Source: Loigolactobacillus binensis (GTDB taxonomy: Bacteria; Bacillota; Bacilli; Lactobacillales; Lactobacillaceae). From it: a stretch of 64,000 bases of DNA. Both the position numbers and the translations under genes were made by a program. The DNA lies in NCBI RefSeq assembly GCF_005405165.1, contig NZ_BJDN01000003.1:62001-126000 (forward strand), given 5' to 3'. The notes under the pieces are model-generated. The model worked only from the letters and a program-made list of their open reading frames with translations. It did no database searches and was not told where the DNA came from. How positions within the stretch are numbered: position 1 is the first letter of the stretch; each line of letters starts with the position of its first letter. Positions 8,417-16,303 of this stretch are shown piece by piece.

Positions 8417-8478
8417 AAAAAAACCGCACGACCACTGGCTGCAACTGATTGTCGGACAAAAGCCACTGGTACGTGCGG
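8417..8478 (-). terminator. Regulatory terminator in the folT leader
   Basis: On the minus strand CCGCACG-T-ACCAGTGGCT pairs with AGCCAGTGGTCGTGCGG (one bulge, one mismatch) and is followed by seven T, 50 bases before the folT start. As it lies between aptamer and gene, it is the likely expression platform. An additional ACCGAATAA/TTATTCGGT hairpin sits at 8533-8573. Confidence 0.85.
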
Positions 8479-8574
8479 CGAATGCGGACCCAAAACCGCA
8501 AATAAACAGCGTGTTTTTTCAAACACATTTAAACCGAATAAGATTTAAGCTTAAGTTGCCCATATTATTCGGTC

Positions 8575-8672
8575 AGCACCTATCCTTTCAGTGCCTGCAG
8601 TTCATTTTTCGTCCACCGCCCACATTCCGTTTCGGTGGCACTTAACGCTTTGGGTCCTACCCCGATAATTTA
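8575..8672 (-). promoter_or_regulatory. THF (tetrahydrofolate) riboswitch aptamer
   Basis: Read on the minus strand, the leader starts about 7 bases after a TATAAT -10 (8684-8679) and contains GCGTTAAGTG, then CCACCG, an internal loop AAACGGAATGTGGG and the closing CGGTGG, followed by ACGAAA. These match the conserved blocks of the folT/THF riboswitch as I remember it (GCGUUAAGUG, GGGAUGU-type loop, CGAA). The outer P1 pairing is less clear by eye. Position in front of a folate S component supports the call. Confidence 0.78.
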
Positions 8673-8815
8673 ATTTCCATTATAGTTCAAGCCAGATCAA
8701 TTTAAAAGGCTGAATCCTTAGGGTTAAGCGTTGAAAAATGGTACATTAGAAGTGTCATTAAAATACTGGTGTCCAGCCAGCACGGAAAATAAAATAAAGT
8801 TAGGGAGGTTTTTTC

Positions 8816-9445
8816 ATGAAAATTGGGATTATTGGCGCCACAGGTAAAGCAGGCTCATTGATCGCTAGTGAAGCAGTTGAGCGCGGCTACCGGGTCACGG
8901 CTATCGTGCGCCATCCAGACAAACTCAAGCTTAAGGTGCCGGTTGTGGAGAAGGATCTATTTGCTTTAAGAACAGCTGATTTGACTGATTTTGACGTGAT
9001 CGTTGACGCCTTTAATGCACCAGCAGGCCAAGAAGAACAACAGCAAACTTCGTTACAACATCTAGTTGAGCTATTACACGGTACTAAAGTGCGCTTATTG
9101 GTGGTTGGCGGCGCCGGTTCGCTGTTTGTGGATGATGCACAGACCACACGTTTGTATGAAACGCCTGATTTTAAGGCCGAGTGGAAACCAACTGCAGTCA
9201 ATATGGGTAAGGCTCTGCTCAAGCTGCAACAAGTTACTGATGTTCAATGGAGTTACCTCAGCCCATCCGCTATTTTTCTACCTAATGGACCACGGACCGA
9301 TCATTATACTTTAGGTCAGGATAATTTATTGACCAATGCCGCTGGTAAAAGTGAGGTCAGTTATGCCGATTTTGCGGCGGCCTTAGTTGATGAAATCGCT
9401 AAGCCGCAGCATGTGCAGCAACGTTTTACGGTGGTCAGTCAATAA
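8816..9445 (+). CDS. NAD(P)-binding SDR-like reductase
   Basis: 209-residue Rossmann-fold protein of the atypical SDR / NmrA-like NAD(P)H-binding group. The dinucleotide motif GIIGATGKAGSLIASEA lies at residues 3-20, VTAIVRHPDKL follows, and VVGGAGSLFVDD near residue 98 is the second core strand. It has no Tyr-x-x-x-Lys catalytic motif of classical SDRs. RBS AGGGAGG is 8 bases upstream. It stands alone between folT (divergent) and pepC, so no pathway can be assigned; such proteins are often quinone or stress-related oxidoreductases. Confidence 0.85.
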   Translation: MKIGIIGATGKAGSLIASEAVERGYRVTAIVRHPDKLKLKVPVVEKDLFALRTADLTDFDVIVDAFNAPAGQEEQQQTSLQHLVELLHGTKVRLLVVGGAGSLFVDDAQTTRLYETPDFKAEWKPTAVNMGKALLKLQQVTDVQWSYLSPSAIFLPNGPRTDHYTLGQDNLLTNAAGKSEVSYADFAAALVDEIAKPQHVQQRFTVVSQ

Positions 9446-9596
9446 CTAGCGCCACGAATAAATAATGATCACTGCACCGTCGTGGGCCGAAAGTCTGCGG
9501 CGGTGTTTAAATTATAAGGTTGTAAACTAAATTAACTATGTTTTTTGGTTGTTATTAGCTTAAAATAAAGATATTAACTTTAGGGGATGATCACAT

Positions 9597-10904
9597 ATGA
9601 GTCAAGCAATCACGCCGGCCGCTCAGGCAAGCTTTAAAAAAGCATTTCAGGCGCAACCACAAGCAGCCGTTGTGCAGCGCGCAGTGATGAGCGTCGGCAT
9701 TAACGCTGCCAGTGAGGATTCAACGGTACAAACTGACTTGGCGCGTACTTTTTCTGTAGAACTACCCACCGGTAAAGTGGCTAATCAAAAACACAGTGGC
9801 CGCTGCTGGTTATTTGCGACCTTAAATACCTTACGCCATGAAGTTGCGGTTAACTATAATGTGAAAGATTTTGAATTTTCGGAAAATTATTTATCGTTTT
9901 GGGATCGGTTTGAAAAAGCCAATGCCTTCTATGAAAATATTATCGCCACTGCTGAGCAAGCGGCTGACAGCCGGATCGTCACGTGGTTGCTGGATTCGCC
10001 TAATGGTGACGGTGGCCAGTGGGATAACGCCGCAGCCTTGATCAAAAAGTACGGTTTAGTGCCCAAGGCGGTAATGCCGGAAACTAAGGCCAGTGAGAAC
10101 ACGACTGAGTTTAATCAGGTGCTTAGCCTACGGTTGCGCAAGGATGCCGTTAAATTACGTGCGTTAGTGGCTGCCGGCGCTGACGTTGCCGCAGCAAAGA
10201 CGGACATGTTGACGGTGATCTATCGCATGTGCGCCTATGCCTTCGGGACGCCAGTGGAACAGTTTACTTTCAGCTATCGTGATGATGATAAGAAGTATCA
10301 CCGCGATGCTGACTTGACGCCGCAAAGTTTTGCCGCCAAATATTTAGGCCGCGACCTAGCTGACTACGTGACGGTGATCAATTCACCAGACAAGCCGTTC
10401 AATCAGCTTTATACTTTGCCGCGGGAAGATAATGTGGTCGGCGGGCAGCACGTGACGTTTTTAAACGTTGATCTGGCCACTTTTAAAGACTTGACCATTG
10501 CCCAATTGCAAGCCGGCGAGACGATCTGGTTCGGCAACGACGTTTTACAACAAATGAGCCGCTCGAAAGGACTGTTGGCTAGTCACTTATTCAATTACGA
10601 TCAGTTATTTGCTACCGATCTACAATTAAGCAAAAAAGAACGGCTACAGTATCGCGAAGCCGTGGTCTCGCACGCGATGACCTTGACCGGCGTCGATCTA
10701 GTTGACGATCGACCAACCAAGTGGCAGGTCGAAAATAGCTGGGGTGAAAAAGTTGGCGCGGACGGTTACTTCGTGATGAGTGATCAATGGTTTGACGATT
10801 ATGTTTATCATGTGGTGATCGATCAGAAGTTGCTCAGCGCAGAACTAAAACAAGTGTTGCAAAGTGAACCAACTGAATTAACGCCGTGGGATTCGATGGC
10901 GTAA
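9597..10904 (+). CDS. pepC: Aminopeptidase C (peptidase family C1B)
   Basis: Cytoplasmic thiol aminopeptidase of the bleomycin-hydrolase family, 435 residues, which trims amino acids from oligopeptides during growth on protein. Catalytic residues are all present: Cys70 in SGRCWLFATLN, His359 in VSHAMTLTGVD and Asn380 in VENSWGEK. The N-terminal motif VANQKHSGRCW and overall length match lactobacillar PepC. Own promoter and terminator on both sides make it monocistronic; pepO is encoded convergently downstream. Confidence 0.96.
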   Translation: MSQAITPAAQASFKKAFQAQPQAAVVQRAVMSVGINAASEDSTVQTDLARTFSVELPTGKVANQKHSGRCWLFATLNTLRHEVAVNYNVKDFEFSENYLSFWDRFEKANAFYENIIATAEQAADSRIVTWLLDSPNGDGGQWDNAAALIKKYGLVPKAVMPETKASENTTEFNQVLSLRLRKDAVKLRALVAAGADVAAAKTDMLTVIYRMCAYAFGTPVEQFTFSYRDDDKKYHRDADLTPQSFAAKYLGRDLADYVTVINSPDKPFNQLYTLPREDNVVGGQHVTFLNVDLATFKDLTIAQLQAGETIWFGNDVLQQMSRSKGLLASHLFNYDQLFATDLQLSKKERLQYREAVVSHAMTLTGVDLVDDRPTKWQVENSWGEKVGADGYFVMSDQWFDDYVYHVVIDQKLLSAELKQVLQSEPTELTPWDSMA

Positions 10905-10905
10905 G

Positions 10906-10942
10906 AAAATAGCGTTCTGTCAATGGACAGAACGCTATTTTT
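10906..10942 (+). terminator. pepC terminator
   Basis: Perfect 16-bp stem AAAATAGCGTTCTGTC / GACAGAACGCTATTTT with AATG loop, immediately after the pepC stop, ending in T. Confidence 0.95.
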
Positions 10943-10946
10943 CCCA

Positions 10947-10986
10947 CAAAAAAAGCAGCCACCAATGTAGTTGGTAGTGGCTGCTT
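10947..10986 (-). terminator. pepO terminator
   Basis: On the minus strand AAGCAGCCAC pairs with GTGGCTGCTT, followed by a run of seven T (A run at 10947-10953 on the plus strand). It lies about 90 bases beyond the pepO stop. Confidence 0.88.
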
Positions 10987-11078
10987 GGCGTTCAATAAAG
11001 AACGCGGCGCGACTTATAAATGCGCGCGCAGACGCGAGGGTCTGCAGGTCTGGCACCTTAGTGGCCATTATAACATAC

Positions 11079-13016
11079 TTACCAGATGCTGACACGCTTT
11101 TCCGGTGCTAAATACATACCGTCGCCGGGCCGAATGTTAAAGGTGCGGTGAAAATCAGCGAAGTTTTGCACCTGAACATTGGCGCGCAGTTTAGCCGGTG
11201 CGTGGACATCGATCGCCAACAATAATTGTTGATATTCTGGTTGCGCCTTGGTCCGCCAGATTTTAGCCCAATTAGTGAAGAAGGTGGTTAAATTAACATC
11301 TGGCTCACCTTTGGCGGCTTCTAAGGCACAACTCAAGCCACCAGCATCGGCAATGTTTTCCGAAACGGTGAGCTTGCCATTAACTTTGCTGCCAGCAAAA
11401 GGCAGACCATCAAACTCGGTGATCATCGCTTGGGCCAATGCCTTAAAATGTGCGGTATCCGCCGCAGTCCACCAGTTGTGTAAGTTACCAAATTCATCGA
11501 AAAGGGCCCCATTATTATCAAAAGCGTGGGAAATCTCGTGGGCGATCACGGCACCGATCCCGCCATAATTGGCGCTGGATGGTTGCTCTAAGCTATAAAA
11601 TGGCGCCTGCAAAATCGCTGCTGGAAAAACAATGATATTGCGGAAAGGATGATAATAAGCGTTAACGGTGTTGGCGCTCATTTCCCATTCGGTTCGTTCC
11701 ACCGGCTGATGCCATTTGCTGAAATTATCGGCAATGGCGATATGGGTGAAGCGCATTGCATTGACCAACAAGCTGGCGCCGGTGTTGACCGTGAATTTTT
11801 TGAATAAGGGCTTAATGGCATCAGGATAACCAACTTGAATGCCTAAATTATCCAACTTAACAATGGCCTTTTTACGTGTGTCCGCCGACAACCAATCATT
11901 ATTTTGGAGCCGTTGCTTGTAAACACCGATCATTTTGATCACCATTTTATGGACATCAGCTTTAGCCGCCTCACCAAAGTATTTGTGGCCGTAATAATCG
12001 CCAACGACCTGATCGAATTGTCCGGCGGCTAAATAATAAGCACTTTTCTGAGGTTTCATTGCTTCCTTACTACCAGAAAGCGCGCGGCCGTAAATACCGC
12101 CAATTTCACGAAAATCATTACTCAGGTAACCACTCATGCTGCGCACTGTATTGACGATCAGCCAACTTTTCAGAAGATTGAAGTTTTCATTGGTAATGAT
12201 CTCATCAAAGGCAGCGAAGAATTTCGGTTGAGAAACAATGATTTTTTCTGGCTGGGCACCGATCAATTCGGGAAGCAGACGGCCAAAATCAATTTGACTG
12301 CTATGTGCGGTGAATTCGCTGAAACTTTGGGGATTGTACATTTTACTATAATCGGCCGATTCTTCCGCACTTTTAACGTGGGGTGCTAAGCTTTTATCAA
12401 AAGCAATTGCTTGTTCTAAAATCAATTGTGCATCTGCAGCACTGTAGCCGGCCATTGTCAATAATTGCTGCATCATTTGCTGGAAGACTTGCAATAATTG
12501 TGGCCCGCTGGGATTGTCGGCCGCGTAATAAGTTTTATCCGGTAAAAACAGCCCCGGTGCGCCGGCAAAAAGTGCGTTGATCTTGGTATTTTTCATGTCG
12601 GCATCAACATCTAAAGCAAACGGCACCGGTAATCCGTCTAACAGCCAATCTTTAAGGTCGGCCTGCCAGTCCGCCAAATTATCGTACTTGGCGATCCGCC
12701 GTAAGTACGGTTGTAGTGGTGCGGCGGCTTGGACGTCCCGCTGCTTGAAGTCGGCCGCTAAAGTGTAATATTTGAGAAATTCATTTAATAATGGTTTATC
12801 TGGTGCGCCGGTGGCTTGCAGCGCTGCAAAATCGGCCATTAAAGTTTTTTCAATATTTTCCACTAGAACCTGGAACCCACCAGTGGCCGGCCGATCCGCT
12901 GGAATTTTGGCGGTTTTTAGCCAGGCAGCATTGATCGCGGCGTAAAAATCGTCTTGTAAACGGGTATTTTCATTGTGATCGCTGCTAGTACCAGCAGCAA
13001 ATTGTAATTGTTTCAT
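11079..13016 (-). CDS. pepO: M13 family zinc endopeptidase PepO
   Basis: Neprilysin-type metalloendopeptidase, 645 residues, cleaving casein-size and smaller peptides in the cytoplasm (no signal peptide). Zinc site: HEISHAFDNNG with His493, Glu494, His497; the third ligand is in ENIADAGG downstream. The family motif NAYYHPFRNIIVFPAAIL precedes the zinc site. Start set at 13016 because GAGGTG lies 5 bases upstream; an in-frame start 33 bases earlier has no RBS. With PepC and PepD it gives the window a peptide-using character. Confidence 0.95.
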   Translation of the reverse strand: MKQLQFAAGTSSDHNENTRLQDDFYAAINAAWLKTAKIPADRPATGGFQVLVENIEKTLMADFAALQATGAPDKPLLNEFLKYYTLAADFKQRDVQAAAPLQPYLRRIAKYDNLADWQADLKDWLLDGLPVPFALDVDADMKNTKINALFAGAPGLFLPDKTYYAADNPSGPQLLQVFQQMMQQLLTMAGYSAADAQLILEQAIAFDKSLAPHVKSAEESADYSKMYNPQSFSEFTAHSSQIDFGRLLPELIGAQPEKIIVSQPKFFAAFDEIITNENFNLLKSWLIVNTVRSMSGYLSNDFREIGGIYGRALSGSKEAMKPQKSAYYLAAGQFDQVVGDYYGHKYFGEAAKADVHKMVIKMIGVYKQRLQNNDWLSADTRKKAIVKLDNLGIQVGYPDAIKPLFKKFTVNTGASLLVNAMRFTHIAIADNFSKWHQPVERTEWEMSANTVNAYYHPFRNIIVFPAAILQAPFYSLEQPSSANYGGIGAVIAHEISHAFDNNGALFDEFGNLHNWWTAADTAHFKALAQAMITEFDGLPFAGSKVNGKLTVSENIADAGGLSCALEAAKGEPDVNLTTFFTNWAKIWRTKAQPEYQQLLLAIDVHAPAKLRANVQVQNFADFHRTFNIRPGDGMYLAPEKRVSIW

Positions 13017-13498
13017 TTCAGCACCTCGTATTCTTAATACTGCCATCATACACTAACTTTTAGTGGTTGGTGTAGGATTAGTTTGTGTGCTGGCCAATTT
13101 TTAGTGACTACCACTGAAATGGAATGCGTGCGACTTGGACTAGCCGCTTTTTGACTTAGTCCAATCGACAGCGGAAAACGTGTTTTGCTTGGCAAATATG
13201 TTCAAATAACTGATACTTACTAAAATTAGTTATTAAGAATGAGCGCCAGTGATGCGCCAGCACCCCTGCCACTTTCTGGCTGTAGCTGAACATTGAAACG
13301 TTGTTTGTGAGCCAGTTATAGTGAAAGCATGCTGTCGCGCGCAGTAGAAAAATTTATTTCCAGTGTTGATTATAGTTAAGCTGTCACTTAACTTGAAAAT
13401 TGCGAATTATTAAAGCCAGCAGACACACACCTGGTTGACTAACCAGACGATTAAATTGATCAATCATCAATGTTCTACCGTTGCCAAGGTGGAATGGA

Positions 13499-13656
13499 GG
13501 CGCTGGCGTATCAGCTGTGTCGAAGGTGCTTGATGACCGAATTGTGGTCATTTAGCACCTTGCGCGCTTGATAAGATCCATTTTCTTTTCCGACTGGTTT
13601 TTAATCGGAAAGAAAATTAGCTTGTCAATGCGCCACGCGTTCCATACGCCAGCGCC
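13499..13656. repeat. Nested multi-hairpin element with 13-bp terminal inverted repeats
   Basis: GGCGCTGGCGTAT (13499-13511) and ATACGCCAGCGCC (13644-13656) form a perfect outer stem. Inside are AAGGTGCT/AGCACCTT (13523-13530, 13554-13561) extended by ATGACC/GGTCAT, and ATTTTCTTTTCCGA/TCGGAAAGAAAAT (13580-13593, 13605-13617; one bulge). The direct word GGAATGGA flanks both ends (13491 and 13657). The architecture is like that of the element at 2149 although the sequence is different. Confidence 0.75.
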
Positions 13657-13787
13657 GGAATGGAACCCGTTCTGTCCTATTCTGACTAAACTGCAAATTC
13701 CTAAAAATTAGTTAAGACCTTTAACTGTGAGAGCTGCACGCCACTAACCGTACGTGAATCTAAGTTTTTGATCTGTGCTCAACTAGT

Positions 13788-13817
13788 AAGCGGCTAGGAC
13801 AGTTGTCCTAGCCGCTT
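13788..13817 (-). terminator. Perfect hairpin downstream of the TCA operon
   Basis: AAGCGGCTAGGAC / GTCCTAGCCGCTT with a 4-base loop, about 30 bases after the icd stop. The following T tract is poor (CTTACTAG), so termination strength is uncertain; it may instead protect the 3' end. Confidence 0.6.
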
Positions 13818-13845
13818 GATGTGGTTCATTAAATAATGCCTTAAG

Positions 13846-15102
13846 TTAAAGTTGCGTGATCAAGTAAGCACCAAAATCACTGGTACTCAGTTGGGTGGCG
13901 CCGGGAATTTTAGTGGCGAAGTCCCAAGTCACCTGTTTGTTTTTAATGGCCTTAGCGATCGTTTGCCGAATCTTGGCGGCAACTTCCGGCCAGCCAATGT
14001 AGTCAAACAGCAGTGCGCCAGATAAAATAAGCGACGTCGGATTTAATTTGTTTTGACCGGCAAATTGTGGCGCGGTGCCGTGGGTCGCTTCAAAAATGGC
14101 GGCGCCCGTTTCATAATTAATATTCGCACCAGGCGCGATGCCGATACCACCGACTTGAGCGGCTAAAGCATCGGAAATATAGTCCCCATTTAAGTTTGGC
14201 GTGGCCACAACAGCGAACTGTTCCGGTGCTAACAAGGCTTGCTGGAAGAAGTTATCGGTGATCACGTCTTTTATGATCAGTTTGCCGGCTTGTTGGGCCG
14301 CCTTGTAAGCGGCGTCGGCTGCAGCTTGGTCGTTCTTGGCCAGTTGGCGATACGTTTCCCAAGTGAAAACTTGATCGGCGTAGTCTGCAGCCACGGCGTA
14401 TCCCCATTTTTTGAAGCCACCTTCAGTTAGTTTCATAATGTTACCTTTGTGGACCAAGGTAACGGACGGTAACTTTTGGGCTAACGCGTAGTCGATGGCA
14501 CTTTTGACCAAGCGCTGGCTACCGCTTTTGGAGATCGGTTTTAGCGCAAAGGCACTTTCTGTGGGGAAACGAACCTTACTTAGTTGGTCATCGGCCGCTA
14601 AAAGCGCGCGTAATTTCTGGCTGGCTGCGCCTGGCGCATATTCAATGCCAGCGTAGATATCTTCGGTATTTTCCCGGAAAACGACCATTTCTGTTTTTTC
14701 TGGTTGTTTCAGTGGTGAGGGTGTACCGGCAAAATAATGAATCGGCCGGAAGCAAGCGTACAGATCGAGTTTTTGGCGTAAAGTCACGTTAAGGGAACGG
14801 TGACCGCCTCCGATCGGTGTTGTTAGGGGACCTTTGATCGCCACTAAATTTTCTTTTAATGCCGTCAAAGTAGCCGCCGGCAACCACTCACCAGTTGCCT
14901 TAAAGGCCGCCGCACCTGCCAGTAGTGGTAACCACTGAACGGCCTTAGTTGACCCATAAACACTGGCCACCGCGGCGTCAAATAGCGGTTGCGCAGCCGC
15001 CCAAATTTCTGGACCAATACCGTCACCAGCGATAAAAGGAATCAGTGGCTGCGCGGGAACTTTGAGCTGACCGTTTTGTTTAGTGATCGTTTGTGTTGTC
15101 AT
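13846..15102 (-). CDS. icd: NADP-dependent isocitrate dehydrogenase
   Basis: Oxidises and decarboxylates isocitrate to 2-oxoglutarate with NADP+, 418 residues, cytoplasmic. Seen: FIAGDGIGPEIW at the N-terminus, the substrate loop GGGHRSLNVTLRQKLDLYAC with its phospho-acceptor-type Ser and Arg residues near 105, FRENTEDIYAGIEY near 150, and ATPNLNGDYISDALAAQVGG near 300. Its ATG overlaps the citrate synthase TGA by 4 bases (ATGA), so translation is coupled. It is the last gene of the aconitase/citrate synthase/icd operon. No 2-oxoglutarate dehydrogenase is nearby, so the product most likely feeds glutamate synthesis. Confidence 0.95.
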   Translation of the reverse strand: MTTQTITKQNGQLKVPAQPLIPFIAGDGIGPEIWAAAQPLFDAAVASVYGSTKAVQWLPLLAGAAAFKATGEWLPAATLTALKENLVAIKGPLTTPIGGGHRSLNVTLRQKLDLYACFRPIHYFAGTPSPLKQPEKTEMVVFRENTEDIYAGIEYAPGAASQKLRALLAADDQLSKVRFPTESAFALKPISKSGSQRLVKSAIDYALAQKLPSVTLVHKGNIMKLTEGGFKKWGYAVAADYADQVFTWETYRQLAKNDQAAADAAYKAAQQAGKLIIKDVITDNFFQQALLAPEQFAVVATPNLNGDYISDALAAQVGGIGIAPGANINYETGAAIFEATHGTAPQFAGQNKLNPTSLILSGALLFDYIGWPEVAAKIRQTIAKAIKNKQVTWDFATKIPGATQLSTSDFGAYLITQL

Positions 15103-16244
15103 AGTGCGGCGCCACCTTCTTGTTTAAACGGCTGCGGTGCCAGATCGCTTAGTTGCAGTTCGCTGGGGATGGTTTGATCGTATTTGCCTGTATAGTGTGA
15201 GCTAGGGCGAATCAAATAACTGGCCGCTTTTTGTTCACGAATATGGGCTAACCAGCCGGCAGTGCGGCTAACCGCAAAGATCGGTGTGAAAATATCATGG
15301 GGCACACCTAGGCAATGGTAAATAATGGCGGCGTAGAAATCTACGTTAGGTTTTAATTTTTTAGCTTGCCACATGTAAGCCGCTACACTTTCGGCCAGGG
15401 TAAACATCGGCATCTGATCGTGCTGCTGCGCCATTGTTTGCGCATAATCATGCAGGTAATAGGCCCGGGGATCGCCATTTTTATAGATGCGGTGACCGAA
15501 GCCCATGATTTTTTCGTGGTTGGCGAGCCGAGCGGCTAAATAATCGGCTACCGGTTGGCCACTTTGACGGATCGCGTCTAATAATAGATAAACTTGTTCG
15601 TTGGCGCCACCATGTAGTGGACCTTTAAGCGTGCAAATGGCGGCGGTTAAGCAAGAATACTCGTCAGCGTTGGTCGAAGCAGCAACCCGCGCTGTAAAAG
15701 TCGATGCGTTGAATTCATGATCCGCATGTAGTAGGAGCACCTTGTTGAATAGATCGTTTTCTGCAGCAGTAGGCACTTTTCCAGTCAGCAAGTAAACAAA
15801 GTTACCAGCAAAGTCCAATTCGCGGCGCGCCTTTAATGGTTTTTTGCCCGCCCGCAAACGAACGATCATCGCAACAATCATCAAAACTTTTGCTTGAATG
15901 GCGGTCGCGTTACTTTCAGCTTTAGATTCCGTTGAACCTAGGAAAGAAACACTGGTTCGCAGTAAGCTCATTGGGTGCCGTTGAATTTTACTGATTTTTT
16001 TCAAAGTTGATAGAAAATCTGGCGCTAGTTCCATTTCGGCAAAAAGTGCGGCCCGAAAATTGCGCAATTCCTCTGCTGTGGGCAAACGTTGATGCCATAA
16101 TAAGAAAACCACTGCTTCATAAGGCACGTTTTTGGCGATCAATTCGGTGATCGGATAACCAGCATAAGTTAACATATCATTTTTAGTCGAACTAATGGCA
16201 GTGTCCGCAATGACAACACCAGCTAAACCTTTAGGTAAATTCAT
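15099..16244 (-). CDS. citZ: Citrate synthase
   Basis: Condenses oxaloacetate and acetyl-CoA to citrate; 381 residues, the length of Gram-positive type I enzymes. Active-site blocks: LHGGANEQV near residue 205 (first His), GFGHRIYKNGDPRA near 245 (second His and Arg), and the C-terminal Asp region FYAAIIYHCLGVPHDIFTPIF. RBS AAAGGAGG lies 7 bases before the ATG. It sits 60 bases after the aconitase gene and overlaps icd by 4 bases. Specificity for 2-methylcitrate cannot be fully excluded from sequence, but the acn/icd neighbours favour citrate. Confidence 0.94.
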   Translation of the reverse strand: MNLPKGLAGVVIADTAISSTKNDMLTYAGYPITELIAKNVPYEAVVFLLWHQRLPTAEELRNFRAALFAEMELAPDFLSTLKKISKIQRHPMSLLRTSVSFLGSTESKAESNATAIQAKVLMIVAMIVRLRAGKKPLKARRELDFAGNFVYLLTGKVPTAAENDLFNKVLLLHADHEFNASTFTARVAASTNADEYSCLTAAICTLKGPLHGGANEQVYLLLDAIRQSGQPVADYLAARLANHEKIMGFGHRIYKNGDPRAYYLHDYAQTMAQQHDQMPMFTLAESVAAYMWQAKKLKPNVDFYAAIIYHCLGVPHDIFTPIFAVSRTAGWLAHIREQKAASYLIRPSSHYTGKYDQTIPSELQLSDLAPQPFKQEGGAAL

Positions 16245-16303
16245 ATGGAACCTCCTTTACTAAGCAAGTAACGGTCAATTTTAAGTACATTATTTAGTAG
16301 TAA

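Larger units (their letters stand above)
13017..13845. other. 829-base gene-free stretch between pepO and icd
   Basis: No convincing ORF on either strand. It holds several hairpins: TTGGACTA/TAGTCCAA at about 13136-13164, CTGGTT/AACCAG at about 13431-13446, the large nested element at 13499-13656, and a perfect 13-bp hairpin at 13788-13817. GGAATG-type words recur (13121, 13491, 13657), which suggests decayed or dispersed repeat sequence and not an eroded gene. Confidence 0.75.

Noticed and set aside
13017-13845. Decayed gene between pepO and icd
   Set aside because: No frame gives recognisable protein fragments. The region is dominated by hairpins and repeated words.
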